Positions 23,043-33,084 of a stretch of 64,000 nucleotides of DNA are shown in pieces (position 1 is the first letter of the stretch; each line of letters opens with the position of its first letter). Under the pieces are notes generated by a model. The model worked only from the letters and a program-made list of their open reading frames with translations. It was not told where the DNA came from and searched no databases. The stretch lies in contig NC_080048.1 in NCBI RefSeq assembly GCF_026212465.1, positions 31,365,517-31,429,516 of the forward strand, given 5' to 3'. A program made the position numbers and the translations under genes. Source of the DNA: Amaranthus tricolor (lineage: Eukaryota; Streptophyta; Magnoliopsida; Caryophyllales; Amaranthaceae).

Positions 23043-24791
23043 ATGAAAACACCAAAATCAAGCAAGAAATCTTCTAAATCAGGAAAGAAAGCCTCTACAT
23101 CCCACCAAAACATCCAGCCAAAACCCTTAAAAATTGTTCATCCACCCCCATTACTGAACGCTGCACCATCACCATCCCAAGAAACTAATGAAAATGTTGG
23201 AACAAAACGAAAAATATTCTTACCAAAAGGTGAATCATCCTCCAAAGCGGTCAAGCGTTTGAAGCAAGTTGATCCTAACAGTGCTGAAGAGATTGCAAAG
23301 GAAATGTCCGTCGGATTTGGGGTAGATAAGTACTGGTTTGACTCTACACACTTTCCTCAACTTCATACTATTTTAAAATTTCAAGAATGGGAGGTTTTGA
23401 TGACTGAGTTTAGTTGTAATCCCATTTTCCCAAACATTATGCGAGAGTTTATTTCAAACTTTTCCAATGATTGTGGAATGTGTTCTAGTATGGTTAGGAA
23501 CATAAAATTAGAGTTTAATAGCGCATTGTTGGGGGAATGGTTCAATGTTCCAAATGTTGAGTTTGATACATATTGTGTTGGTGCAAAGATAGTTTTTTCA
23601 GGAATAAATGAAAAAACGATTTTTAAGTTTTTAGGGGTTGCACAAAAGAAGGGTAAAATCAGTCACAATATCTTGTCTCCAATGCATAAATTACTTTACA
23701 ATGTTGCACGAAGATTCATTTTGCCCCGAAACTCCAAGAGGAGTGAGGTGAGTCTACATGATGCAACCTTGATTTATTGCATGGATAATCAAATAAAAAT
23801 AAATTTTCCATCTTTGATGATATCACATTTATCTGACTGCATTGAGAAAAAGAATGTTGTTGGCTATGGGGGGCTGTTAACATGGATTTTTCGCAAGTTT
23901 GGGGTACCATTGGATGGGCTGGAGTTCCCAATGGGACTCAATATGAAAATTGGTGCAAGATGTCTGAAGAATTTGCATCTCAAACTAAATGATGAAGGGG
24001 TGTTAGTAAATGAATCAGAAGAAATAGTTGATGTAGGTTCTGATGAGGAGGAAATAGATGAAGAAGAAGAAGAAATTGAAAAAGAAGTAAAAATAAAGAA
24101 GGAAAAAGGAGAAGAAAAAGAAAAAGAAGAAAAAATAGAAAAAGAAAATGAAGACGAAAAAGAAAATGAAAAAGAAAAGGAAGAGGAAGTAGAGGAGGAA
24201 GAACAAGGGCCTGTTCCCACTGAAGAAGGAAAAGAAGGGGAACAGGAAGAGGGGGCAAGAAAAGAGGGGGAACAAGGAGAGGAAGAAGCTTTAGGAGAAG
24301 AAGTGCCTCATGATCTCTGTCATGATTCCAGTGATGAAGAGGTTGTGATTGCATTAAGAAGGAAGGGTAAAGCAGTTCAAAGGAAGAGTAAGAGGCTTGC
24401 TTCAAAACAAAAGGCTGCATTGGTTGATGATATCACTTCTGAAACCATTCCTGAGCCTACTTCAAATGAACCTCTCTCTCCCAAGCCAACCACTCCACCA
24501 CCAAATCACTCTCCATCACCACCTCCATCACCTATTCACTTTACACCACCACCATTTCCATCATCTCCTGGTATTGGTTGTGCTGATCCTATCTCTACAG
24601 CTTCCTCACATTCTGTTCTCTCCAAGCTCATTGACCTACAGTCTCAATTCAGTGCTTTTCAAGATGAAGTTCGTGTCTCACTCGCTTCAATTGTTGATCA
24701 ACTTACCATGATGGAGAATCGTCTTGGTGCAAAGTTGGATACAGTAGAAGTGCAGACCGAATATGTGGATGAAGAAGAGACTGCCCCTTGA
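23043..24791 (+). CDS. Sirevirus-type extra ORF at the envelope position
   Basis: 582 codons, intact, ATG to TGA. Residues 1-90 are Ser/Lys-rich and basic. Residues about 90-325 form a globular region (KYWFDSTHFP ... GARCLKNLHLKL) resembling the 'putative plant transposon protein' domain found in many plant retroelement-associated ORFs. Residues about 328-420 are an extreme Glu/Lys run. Residues about 470-512 are proline-rich (PPPSPIHFTPPPFP). The last 60 residues are helical with heptad-like spacing. I see no clear signal peptide or long transmembrane helix, so 'envelope-like' describes position only. It lies 550 bp beyond pol, in a different frame from it. Function in Sireviruses is unproven. 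It is the only long ORF after gag that remains fully open. Confidence 0.8.
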   Translation: MKTPKSSKKSSKSGKKASTSHQNIQPKPLKIVHPPPLLNAAPSPSQETNENVGTKRKIFLPKGESSSKAVKRLKQVDPNSAEEIAKEMSVGFGVDKYWFDSTHFPQLHTILKFQEWEVLMTEFSCNPIFPNIMREFISNFSNDCGMCSSMVRNIKLEFNSALLGEWFNVPNVEFDTYCVGAKIVFSGINEKTIFKFLGVAQKKGKISHNILSPMHKLLYNVARRFILPRNSKRSEVSLHDATLIYCMDNQIKINFPSLMISHLSDCIEKKNVVGYGGLLTWIFRKFGVPLDGLEFPMGLNMKIGARCLKNLHLKLNDEGVLVNESEEIVDVGSDEEEIDEEEEEIEKEVKIKKEKGEEKEKEEKIEKENEDEKENEKEKEEEVEEEEQGPVPTEEGKEGEQEEGARKEGEQGEEEALGEEVPHDLCHDSSDEEVVIALRRKGKAVQRKSKRLASKQKAALVDDITSETIPEPTSNEPLSPKPTTPPPNHSPSPPPSPIHFTPPPFPSSPGIGCADPISTASSHSVLSKLIDLQSQFSAFQDEVRVSLASIVDQLTMMENRLGAKLDTVEVQTEYVDEEETAP

Positions 24792-25525
24792 ACCCTCTCC
24801 CTATATTTTTTTTAAGATTTGAATGACTGTTGCATTTCACAAACAATTTCACTTTTTACTTTGTACCATCTGGGGTACATTGTTGTTGTTACGTTGAACA
24901 TTTGCTACTTTTCTTTGCTTTTATTAATGGTCTGTGACAACTAACTATATGCAGGTTTGATTATTGTTCATGGCACTTACTTTTATTATTGTTTCTTGCT
25001 TTCATCACTGACAATTCTATATGTTTTGTGCTGAGGATTGATATTCCTTATCTTATTTTTGATTGATGACAAAAGGGGGAAGAGAATGCACAAACTTAAG
25101 AGGAGCTGTGTGAATTTACAGTTACATATCTCAATTGATTCATATTGATTCAATTCTATAATGTGTTGTGTGCTAATTATCATGCTGCTAATTATGTTTA
25201 TGCTAAATTTATCATCTGTGTTGTTTTTAACATTATGGATATTTTGGTTAATTGTTTGTTTTGGTTTAACTGTTTTAAAGTTGTTTCTCTTGAAAATACT
25301 TAATACTTTTTGTTAGTCTATTTTATATTAGTTCTTCTTAGTTTAATTATTTTTGAAAATTTTAAAACATATTTGATATTATGTTTTATAGAGTAAGTTG
25401 GTTTATGATATGCTTGGTAAATTATATTTACTAAGTTAAGAAGAGTTGTTTTAATCTCTAACATGCTCTTCAAATATTTGCTTTACTCTAGTATACTTAA
25501 GTTTGTTTATAAAGTTTGTCATCAT
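24792..25525 (+). other. 3' non-coding region of the copia element
   Basis: T-rich untranslated stretch between the extra ORF and the polypurine tract. It carries a GACAAAAGGGGGAAG purine tract near 25068-25083, resembling the final polypurine tract and possibly an additional plus-strand primer site. Confidence 0.55.
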
Positions 25526-25540
25526 CAAAAAGGGGGAATT
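25526..25540 (+). other. Polypurine tract
   Basis: CAAAAAGGGGGAATT immediately upstream of the 3' LTR, the normal plus-strand primer position. Confidence 0.9.
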
Positions 25541-26763
25541 TGTTGGCTCTTAAGGTTTTGATGATGACTTCACTTTTAAATAAACAAACATATTTTAGAG
25601 ATTGTTTTGTAGATGAATATCCGATTTTGTTAATCGTTGATGAAGCCTATGACTTGGTTCGTGGAAGTTGTACATGTCTCAAATATCCAAGAAGTTGGAC
25701 AATTGCTTTAGAAGTCAGTTTACTGTTCCAAGAGTTAAAGTCCTGACGAAAGTTGTAGATGGAGACAGTGCGCTGTTCCCCACGATACAGGTCTGAAGAA
25801 GACATTGACTGGAAGTTACGAAAATTACGTTTTCTGTTTTTAGTTAATGTAAAAGGTTAAAAGTTTAATTAGTTGCTTAATTTAATTAATTTATTAATTG
25901 GCAAAAAGTTTTTTTTTAAACGCCTAAAAATATGGAGAAGACTTATTCCTCACTTTGAATTAGTCTCCTATAAATTCGGACACCCAAGAGATTTATTCTC
26001 TACTTTGAACAAGTCTCCTATAAATTAGGATCTTCCTAGTGACTCATGTACTATTAACCGTACAAGAGAACCGTAGTCATTTTCCACCTCTACTTTCAAT
26101 AACTTTCCAATTTTCTTTGGGAGCAAGTAAATGGAAGTCATGGGGTGAGTGCACTACATGAAAATCGTGGGTTGAGTGCACTGATGGCTGTTCCCTTTAT
26201 AAACGAGGGAAGATACGCTCAAGAGAAGTAGTCATTAAGAGTGTCCATTAAGGGAGATCAGTTAAGAAAAATATTCAAAGTTATTTTAATGCCAATTAAT
26301 TCATTATATTTTTCTTGAGCAACTACTTAATTTTAATCTTCTTAAGAATTGGCCTTGTAAGGGTAATTGAGTGTTTTTGTTGTAATTAGACTCATGAGAA
26401 GTCTAAGGGAATAAAAAAGAGAATCGTGAGAATAGAGAAAGAGAAAGGGAGAATTGAGAAAGAGAATTAGGTCTAGAGTAGAGAAGCTTCAAGTGAAGCA
26501 TATTTGTTTTATGTAATTGTAATTGATTGCCTAAAACATAGTGAGAATTTTGAAATCCCGGGGGGTCGTGGTTTTTCCTTCTTATTAGGCCAAGAAGGTT
26601 TCCACGTAAAATCTTTGTCTCCTTTTTATCTTTTGCTTTTTACGTTTAAACTTTATTTTGTTGGTTAAAATTCCGCAAATTAGAAGAAAAACGAAGTAAA
26701 GTTAGATACACAACAATTCACCCCCCCTCTTGTTGCATTCGACCATCTTCGTGTATTTCAACA
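25541..26763 (+). repeat. 3' LTR of the copia element
   Basis: 1223 bp, TGTTGG to TTTCAACA, followed by the right target duplication TACTT (26764-26768). It is nearly identical to the 5' LTR. Confidence 0.93.
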
Positions 26764-26930
26764 TACTTAATGGCCACCAAATAAGTATTAAAGTACTTAC
26801 AATACTCTAAATGTCTACTTACAATATTCTTAATGTCCACCGAAAAACTTGCTTTATATTTTCCTTTTTAGGTCGGTCCAATTAGAGATAGTCTTTAAAA
26901 GAAACCTTTTCTCGCATAAATTTGTGGAGT
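26764..26930. repeat. Right half of the MITE split by the copia element
   Basis: Continues the TTAATGTCTACTTACAATATTC unit array interrupted at 16145 and ends in a 'GAGATAGTCTTTAAAAGAAACC' type terminus, matching the right end of the 6870-7140 element. Confidence 0.6.
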
Positions 26931-29397
26931 TTTAATCGGATAACTATTTTAAGAGTCCATGTTCCGACTCGATTTGAGTATGCGAATAAATCCGAATGAG
27001 ATACTAGTATCCGATTTTATTTGTAGTAATTTTTTTTATATTTATGACTATATATATGGCAGAATTATTTTTATTATGACAGATTAATCATTTTCAGCAC
27101 ATTAAAAGATAAAGAACATGATAGCTAACAAGTTGAAAAATGAAACTAACATATTATTAATAACAAATAAAAGTCTTAGTTGATTTGACCACCATAAACA
27201 TTACAATCAAAGTGCGTAACTCACCCCTTCAAAAGCACTATTGTCCAAACATTCCCATTATTCTATTGTAATAAACATCGTTAAACGGTGGTGTAATAAA
27301 TCATTTTTCACCCACCAAAAAAAAATCTAAACTTTGTACAATAAAATATTTTTTTAAAAAACTTCCTCTATTATAACGGATTGGTGGGTACCCAAATTAA
27401 TTTATCTTGTGGTCTATATACGACCCAATTAAGGTGGGTTAGGTACTGGATCTTAAAATATATTTTTTAAAATTAACCCATCATTTAAGATGCGAGTCGG
27501 ATTTTTTAACACCCTTAGCGATCGATTGACAGTCTTAAACAACCACCACTAATTGATTGACAGTCTTAAACAACCACCACTGAAAAGGTGGCTAAAGGCT
27601 TTAGATTTTATTGAATTGCATACCTTAATTCAACAAAACTATTCGTATGAGAATAACCATTAATTGCATGTTGTGTTGTGTCTTGTGAATTACTAGCCGA
27701 ATAGTAAAGGTGCGCATAATAATTTAATTATATGCTAGAATATCTCATACTAAAAATCAATTAATAAACCTAAACAGCCAAAAAGTCAATCGCATAACCT
27801 TAGAAATAATCCTTAACTATATTTCCATATTTGACACTTAGTCACCTTCACTTGAAAGCCCGTATTCTCCCTCAACCAACCAGAATTTACCAAGTCATCA
27901 TCACCAATCTCCATTTTTCTTTTTGAAATCCCTATAAATACTCTTCTTAAGGTGACATTTGACTCACACAATATTTTTTAATCATTCAACAACCTTCTCT
28001 CTCTATTTTTCTATAAAGGCCTCACGCCAAAAAGTTTAATCATATTTATTTTTCTTTATTTATCATTCCGACTTTAAAACTGATTGAGAGTCAAAAGGAC
28101 TTTTCGGCTTTAAAACTGATTGAGAGTCAAAAGGACTTTTTTAGAGATCACCCATGTGCAAGTCTTCTTTTATGGTTTCAGGCTCCAAGACTCTTCTTAC
28201 ACTTGGATCTTGGACAACAATAGACGAACTCGGGACCATTCAGATTATGGAGCTTGTATCTTGGACTTTAGGTTGTCTAGAATAACTCAAATCTTATTTA
28301 ATATGTGGGATTATTGTTGGAAATTATGTAAAGGTTGGATTATTCTAAGTAATTTTTCTTTGTTATTTTTAGTTGCTTTAAATTTTTCAGTCTTTCTATT
28401 TTGATTGATGTCTAGAACCGTAAGGCTTTTTAAAGTTAATTTTCATTTCTATATCCATGATTAGTGAGTAGTTTTATAATCTAGCATAGAGGGATTGCTC
28501 ACAATTCAAAGTATAGATTGATAAATTCCGTAAATTATCTAAAGATAGAGGAGTCTTGATTAAAAACTAAACAAAATGAACTTTAAATTAAATAATTCGA
28601 TTAACTTGGTAAAAGAACTGAAGTTTGATACTATTATTAATTTAGGTTGAAAGTATATATTCAGGTTGAACTCCTAATAAATCGAGCGAAAGAACTGACG
28701 TTGAGGATTGAATAATTAAGGTCCTAGCTTAATAATTAATTTAAAGAACAGAAGTTTGAGATTAAAAGGATTCATGATAATCAGTCTATGAGTCTAACTT
28801 TTTATAAATAAAAATATTTGATATCCATATGAAAATTGTGTGATTCTAAATATTCTAGACCAATTTATTATTATATTTTACGTCATTTTATATGCATTTC
28901 TTAACTATTAGTTATACAACTAACCACATTTTATTTATTTTCTCAGTGTACGACATTTAGGATTAGATTACGGTATTTTAAACTAGTTTTCTTGTCTTCG
29001 ATCCGCAGCCATATGTACAAGGACTATTAAAATTCCTTATCTTATCTTTACAAAAAAAACATGGCATCACCAACAAAGACTCAAATTTCTCAAGCAGCTA
29101 ACCCAAACCCAGCAGGCATGGTTCATGCTATGGATACGAGACATCTTTTCGTTCAAACAATCCTCCACAAGTCGTAGCTCGACAAGGTTTTGATAACCTA
29201 GCGAACAGTTAAACATAACCTTTATAGAACAAACAAATATGTACCATGATGAACCTACCAACCCAACTCCAAGCCCAAATACAAAAGCAACCTTAAATCC
29301 CCAAAAACATTAAATAATAGCATTAATTCTTTAGTAAGACCGTCTCACAGTGAGACAACGTAATATGGACTGGCTCAATTTTAAATTTCTTAAATTT
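26931..29397. other. Intergenic region with promoter-like and repeat-like patches
   Basis: No convincing gene. A roughly 30-bp unit (GATTGACAGTCTTAAACAACC) is tandemly duplicated at about 27522-27583. A CCCTATAAATACTC TATA-like box lies at 27939-27952, followed by a pyrimidine-rich leader. A roughly 37-bp unit (CTTTAAAACTGATTGAGAG) is duplicated at 28070-28140. This pattern could be a decayed LTR (U3-R-U5), but I could not find its partner. A short frame at 29060-29179 (starting MASPTKTQISQ) ends quickly. Confidence 0.45.
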
Positions 29398-29905
29398 TGT
29401 AAGATTTTATCACATGAGAGCATCCAATTTTTGCTCTCAAATGTTTAATTCACCATTTTAATTTTTAATTTTTAATTTACCGATTAATTTATCAACGCCC
29501 TTAAATGCTGTAACAATTTTATTTTCATTCAAATTATTAGCATTATAAAGTTCAAAAGGTGCATTTTATAAGTTTAAAAGGTGCATTTCATAAGTGCAAA
29601 AGGTGCATTCCAAGCACTAATACATATCTATTTAATTGTTACAATATTTAAGGGCGTTGATAAATTAATCGGTAAATTAAAAATTAAAATGGTGAATTAA
29701 ACATTTGAGAGCAAAAACTGGATGCTACCATGTGGAAAAATCTTAAATGATGAATTAAACGGAAATTAACAAGAATTTAACGGAAAATACTACGACAGTT
29801 AAATAATGCATAAACTAAATGCTACCATGTGGAAAAATCTTACAAAAGTGCTACCACTGGTATTTCATGAAAACTTGATGCTACCATGTGGAATTTTCCT
29901 TATCC
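29398..29905. repeat. Inverted-repeat element with MULE-type ends
   Basis: Two arms of about 120 bp (about 29398-29520 and 29628-29750) are inverted copies, with GAGAGCA..., CACCATTTTAATTTTTAATTT and CAACGCCCTTAAAT words and their complements. The loop holds three copies of a 22-bp unit containing AAAAGGTGCATT. Right of the arms, GATGCTACCATGTGGAA recurs three times to about 29905; 'CCACATGGTAGC' ends are typical of Mutator-like elements. Exact borders and a target duplication were not established. Confidence 0.6.
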
Positions 29906-30596
29906 AAATTATCAACATAAGAAGCACTCAACATTGAGGATGTGACCATCAAGGCTCGGACAAGTAACCAGCAGTAGTATGTCAATGGTGCAAAATAGTT
30001 CGCAAAAACTCTCACATGTTTAATGTACAACTCTATGTATTTTTATTTACTTATTACATGTATTCTTGCATTTTCAAATTAAATTGAAATTACTCAACTC
30101 CTCCATTTAATCAAACAATAACAATCCATAACCTACTTAACGGACAACCCTATGTATTCTAGCATTTTCTTATTAAATTTTATTATTATTATAATTATTA
30201 AACTACTCTTCTCCTTCATCTACTTTTTATGTATATCATATCAACATTTAGTATTTACATCAATAATATTAGAACTACCCTTTGAAGTACTCCTCCCACT
30301 CCTTCCCGTTAATTTTGATTCTTTTCCTCTTCACAATGCAATATTACTATATTGATGATTATTATTATAGCAATATAATTCTTATTCATACCAACATTTA
30401 GTATTATTGATACTACCATTTAGTATTATTATTATAAGGTACAAAATTGAGTAATTATACCACAACAACTATACATTCATTACATGATAATATTAGATAC
30501 CACTTAAAATATTGCTCAAATCACAACTCAAAATTTATTAAAGAATCAAAGTATTTGTTTTAAATTAAGGCTAAAGTCATATATACATGGAAATCA
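29906..30596. other. AT-rich, nothing recognised
   Basis: Simple AT-rich sequence with TATTATTAT runs; no credible frame. Confidence 0.6.
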
Positions 30597-30898
30597 ATGG
30601 AAGATATGGGTAAAGGACAAGATAAAGGAACTGTGTTACACATAATCATGATGGATGATGAGGTAAATTATTTTGTTATTTAACAAAATGAATTATGAAA
30701 TTTATCAACCAATTAACAAGCTTTACTCTCACTAATTATTCCTATAATACTATGTTTATCTTTTTTTTTTCCAATCTCATAAAACTACAATTCAAGCCTT
30801 CATTACTTACTACAATTTAATCAAGGTTTACTAAATGTTTTGTTTCTTACATCAATTGTAATGTAATTTTGCAGGGAATATACACATGGTCATCTTAG
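30597..30898 (+). other. Candidate two-exon micro-ORF (29 aa)
   Basis: ATG at 30597-30599 opens 22 codons ending GAT GAG|GTAAAT. A plausible acceptor, TTTTGCAG|GG at 30874/30875, continues in frame for seven codons to TAG (30896-30898). The product starts MEDMGKGQDKGTVLHIIMMDDE. The junction is a good GT-AG pair with matching phase, but the protein is tiny and unrecognised. It could be chance. Confidence 0.18.
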
Positions 30899-31040
30899 TA
30901 TGTAATTCAAGAAATGAAAATGTTTGGATTTTAGTATATGATAATATAAAAATTGAAAATAAATATTAAACTTGCAATTTCACACCTCCCATTTTTTCCA
31001 GAACACAATAATATTAATATAACTTCAAAATTAACATATT

Positions 31041-31083
<43 letters not shown>

Positions 31084-31612
31084 TTTTGAACGAAAACCGT
31101 ACATAACATGGGTATAATCCTAGTATTTCAAGGAAATAAGATAATTTCACAGTAATATTAAATAAGAAAAAAAATAAATGAATAAATTAAACATAGGCAG
31201 TTGCGCCATCTTTGCTCATGCAAATCATCCCACTCATATTATAACATCAATTTTCTCTTCTTTATATTATTTCTTGCAAATCATTTACATCTATTTAATC
31301 TTCCAACCTTGAAATTAATTAATACAAATATATTATATTATGGAACTTCCTTATTTCACGCCTACACTACACCTCACCTACCAAGTTAACAGAAACGCCC
31401 TTCATTGCTAATTTCTACCTATATATACTTTCTTAAATTAAATTTTATGAAGGAATTTCTTCATTTTTTCTTCTTTGTTTCCCATTTCTTAGCATAATAA
31501 TATAATTAATTATAGAAATGGATTAATGAGATTAAATCAATTTCGAATGTAAGGAAATTGATCTTAAACATCTTTAATACTATCATCTTAAGTTTAATTA
31601 TTAGCTTATTGC
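30899..31612. other. AT-rich region with microsatellite and a TATA-like box
   Basis: Contains an (AT)n microsatellite at 31045-31081 and a CTATATATACTTTC box near 31418-31431, followed by pyrimidine-rich leader-like sequence. No gene apart from the small ORF beginning at 31613. Confidence 0.5.
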
Positions 31613-31756
31613 ATGGATCTTTGCTTTCATACAATTTGCTTTGTACTTTGTTCTTGGTTTGCTTTTATTTTATATGTCATATTTGATTTTGTCCAAGGAC
31701 GAAGTCATCAAAGGAGCAAAAAGGTACACCCTTTTTTGAGAGGTATATATTTCTAA
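31613..31756 (+). CDS. Candidate small secreted or membrane peptide (47 aa)
   Basis: A 47-codon ATG-to-TAA frame. Residues 1-29 are strongly hydrophobic and Cys/Phe-rich (MDLCFHTICFVLC...), like a signal peptide or membrane anchor. Residues 30-41 are basic (RSHQRSKKVHPF). A TATA-like box lies about 190 bp upstream with a leader-like stretch between, so a short gene is possible; a donor-like AAG|GTACAC also lies within it. I do not recognise a peptide-hormone family. It could instead be a chance frame in AT-rich DNA or part of the AMS upstream region. Confidence 0.25.
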   Translation: MDLCFHTICFVLCSWFAFILYVIFDFVQGRSHQRSKKVHPFLRGIYF

Positions 31757-33084
31757 AAGTATTTTTAATTTTAATTATTTTTTTCTACAATTATTTTTGC
31801 ATCAATTATATTTTTAGGGTAATACTTGATGTTTCAAAAAAAAAATAATTGTTTTCCCTTTACATGAGTGCAAGGAAATATCTCAATTAGATTGCCCAAT
31901 TTTATTGTTATTTATCATCAACTTTATCGTAAAATAAAAAAAATTAATCCAATATATCTGGTGCATAACTTAGAAAATCTTATTAAAAAAATTTTTCTCA
32001 AGGCCTTTATAGTTCACTTAATCTATTTGTAGTAAGAAAAGTGGCAACTCCTCTCGAAACCTCCATGCATAGTACAAAGATGAATTTAGTCATCAAAGCT
32101 ATAAGTTCTTGAAGTATTTACGAGCTGTTTGGTTATTGGTAATTATTATTTAATGGTGTTAATAAGAATGATTTATTTTGTAAATTTTCATAAAATGTAT
32201 TATTATATTCCATAACAATGAAACTTATATCATAAAAACGTTTTTTTATTTGCAATTTTCAATACCACCTAATACCCATCTTCAAAAGGTAATGTCATAG
32301 AACGAATTTTGTAATGAAAATAAGATAATTAAGTAAAATGAGCATAATCATTAAACTTGTAAAGAGATTTTTCTACCTAAATTACACTTAATTTCAAATA
32401 CCATTCAGATTATTTAATACCACTGTCAAAACCAATAATGAGTACGAATATAACATTCAAACTATAGAAATTTTGATAGATTACATGTTTAATTAATATA
32501 CAAATTCAAAAATATATTACAACTTCTTTTGGTCGAAATTTTCTCCCCTTTAATAATTTAGATTTCGGGTTGAAAATTTTGTGCTCAAGAACTTCTATTG
32601 GAAACTTTTTACATGACATTTGATTGCTACAGTCTGACATCATGAACAAAATATTTATATATTTAATGGCTTAAACTCCTATTTCATGTCATAAACTTGT
32701 CAAATAACTGTTTGTTTTTAAATGTCTCATTAGACACGTTTTTTAATGCCCTAATACTATACTAAATATTTCGAATTGTGTATAATTAGAAATTATAAAA
32801 ATTAGATATTAATAAATTTTATTTTGGGACTAATCAAAGAAGATCTCATTTGACTATGTTTGTGAATGATGAATAGTGTTTAAAAATCAAATGAAAAGTT
32901 TACAAAGAAACAAAAATAGTACTTTTTATTTAATTCAATGTACTCATTTAACTTATTTTTTTTTATTTCTTTCAAACATTTTTCTCATTTTTCAATTCAT
33001 ACAATTTTAATCGTTTCTCTACTGCCTATCGAGCAAACTTGTTGGGAGAAAGCTAATACTCATTGTCTTGATGATGAAGTGAAC
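31757..33084. other. Upstream region of AMS
   Basis: AT-rich DNA before the AMS start codon, presumably containing its promoter and 5' leader. The open frame extends upstream of the chosen ATG (to 32938), but the upstream residues are hydrophobic and unlike the family. Confidence 0.5.

Larger units (their letters stand above)
16146..26763 (+). mobile_element. Ty1/copia LTR retrotransposon, Sirevirus-like, with envelope-position ORF
   Basis: A 10.6-kb element bounded by direct LTRs (16146-17371 and 25541-26763) that begin TGTTGG and end CAACA. The exact 5-bp duplication TACTT flanks it (16141-16145 and 26764-26768). It has a primer-binding site complementary to initiator tRNA-Met, gag with two zinc knuckles, pol in the order protease-integrase-RT-RNase H (copia order), an additional 582-codon ORF downstream of pol, and a polypurine tract. 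A long gag with a coiled coil and second knuckle, and an extra 3' ORF, are hallmarks of the Sirevirus (SIRE/Maximus) lineage. By eye the LTRs differ by about 16 substitutions and two small indels over 1.2 kb (about 1.3%), so the insertion is fairly young. Gag and pol are separated by two in-frame stops, and pol has three further in-frame stops, so this copy is not autonomous as it stands. Confidence 0.95.

Noticed and set aside
23716..24711. Several long frames opposite or offset to the extra copia ORF (23716-23931, 23864-24220, 23980-24420, 24015-24275, 24397-24711)
   Set aside because: They are shadows of the Glu/Lys-rich and Pro-rich coding sequence; their poly-Ser, poly-Leu or poly-Phe composition comes from GAA/GAG codons read in other frames.
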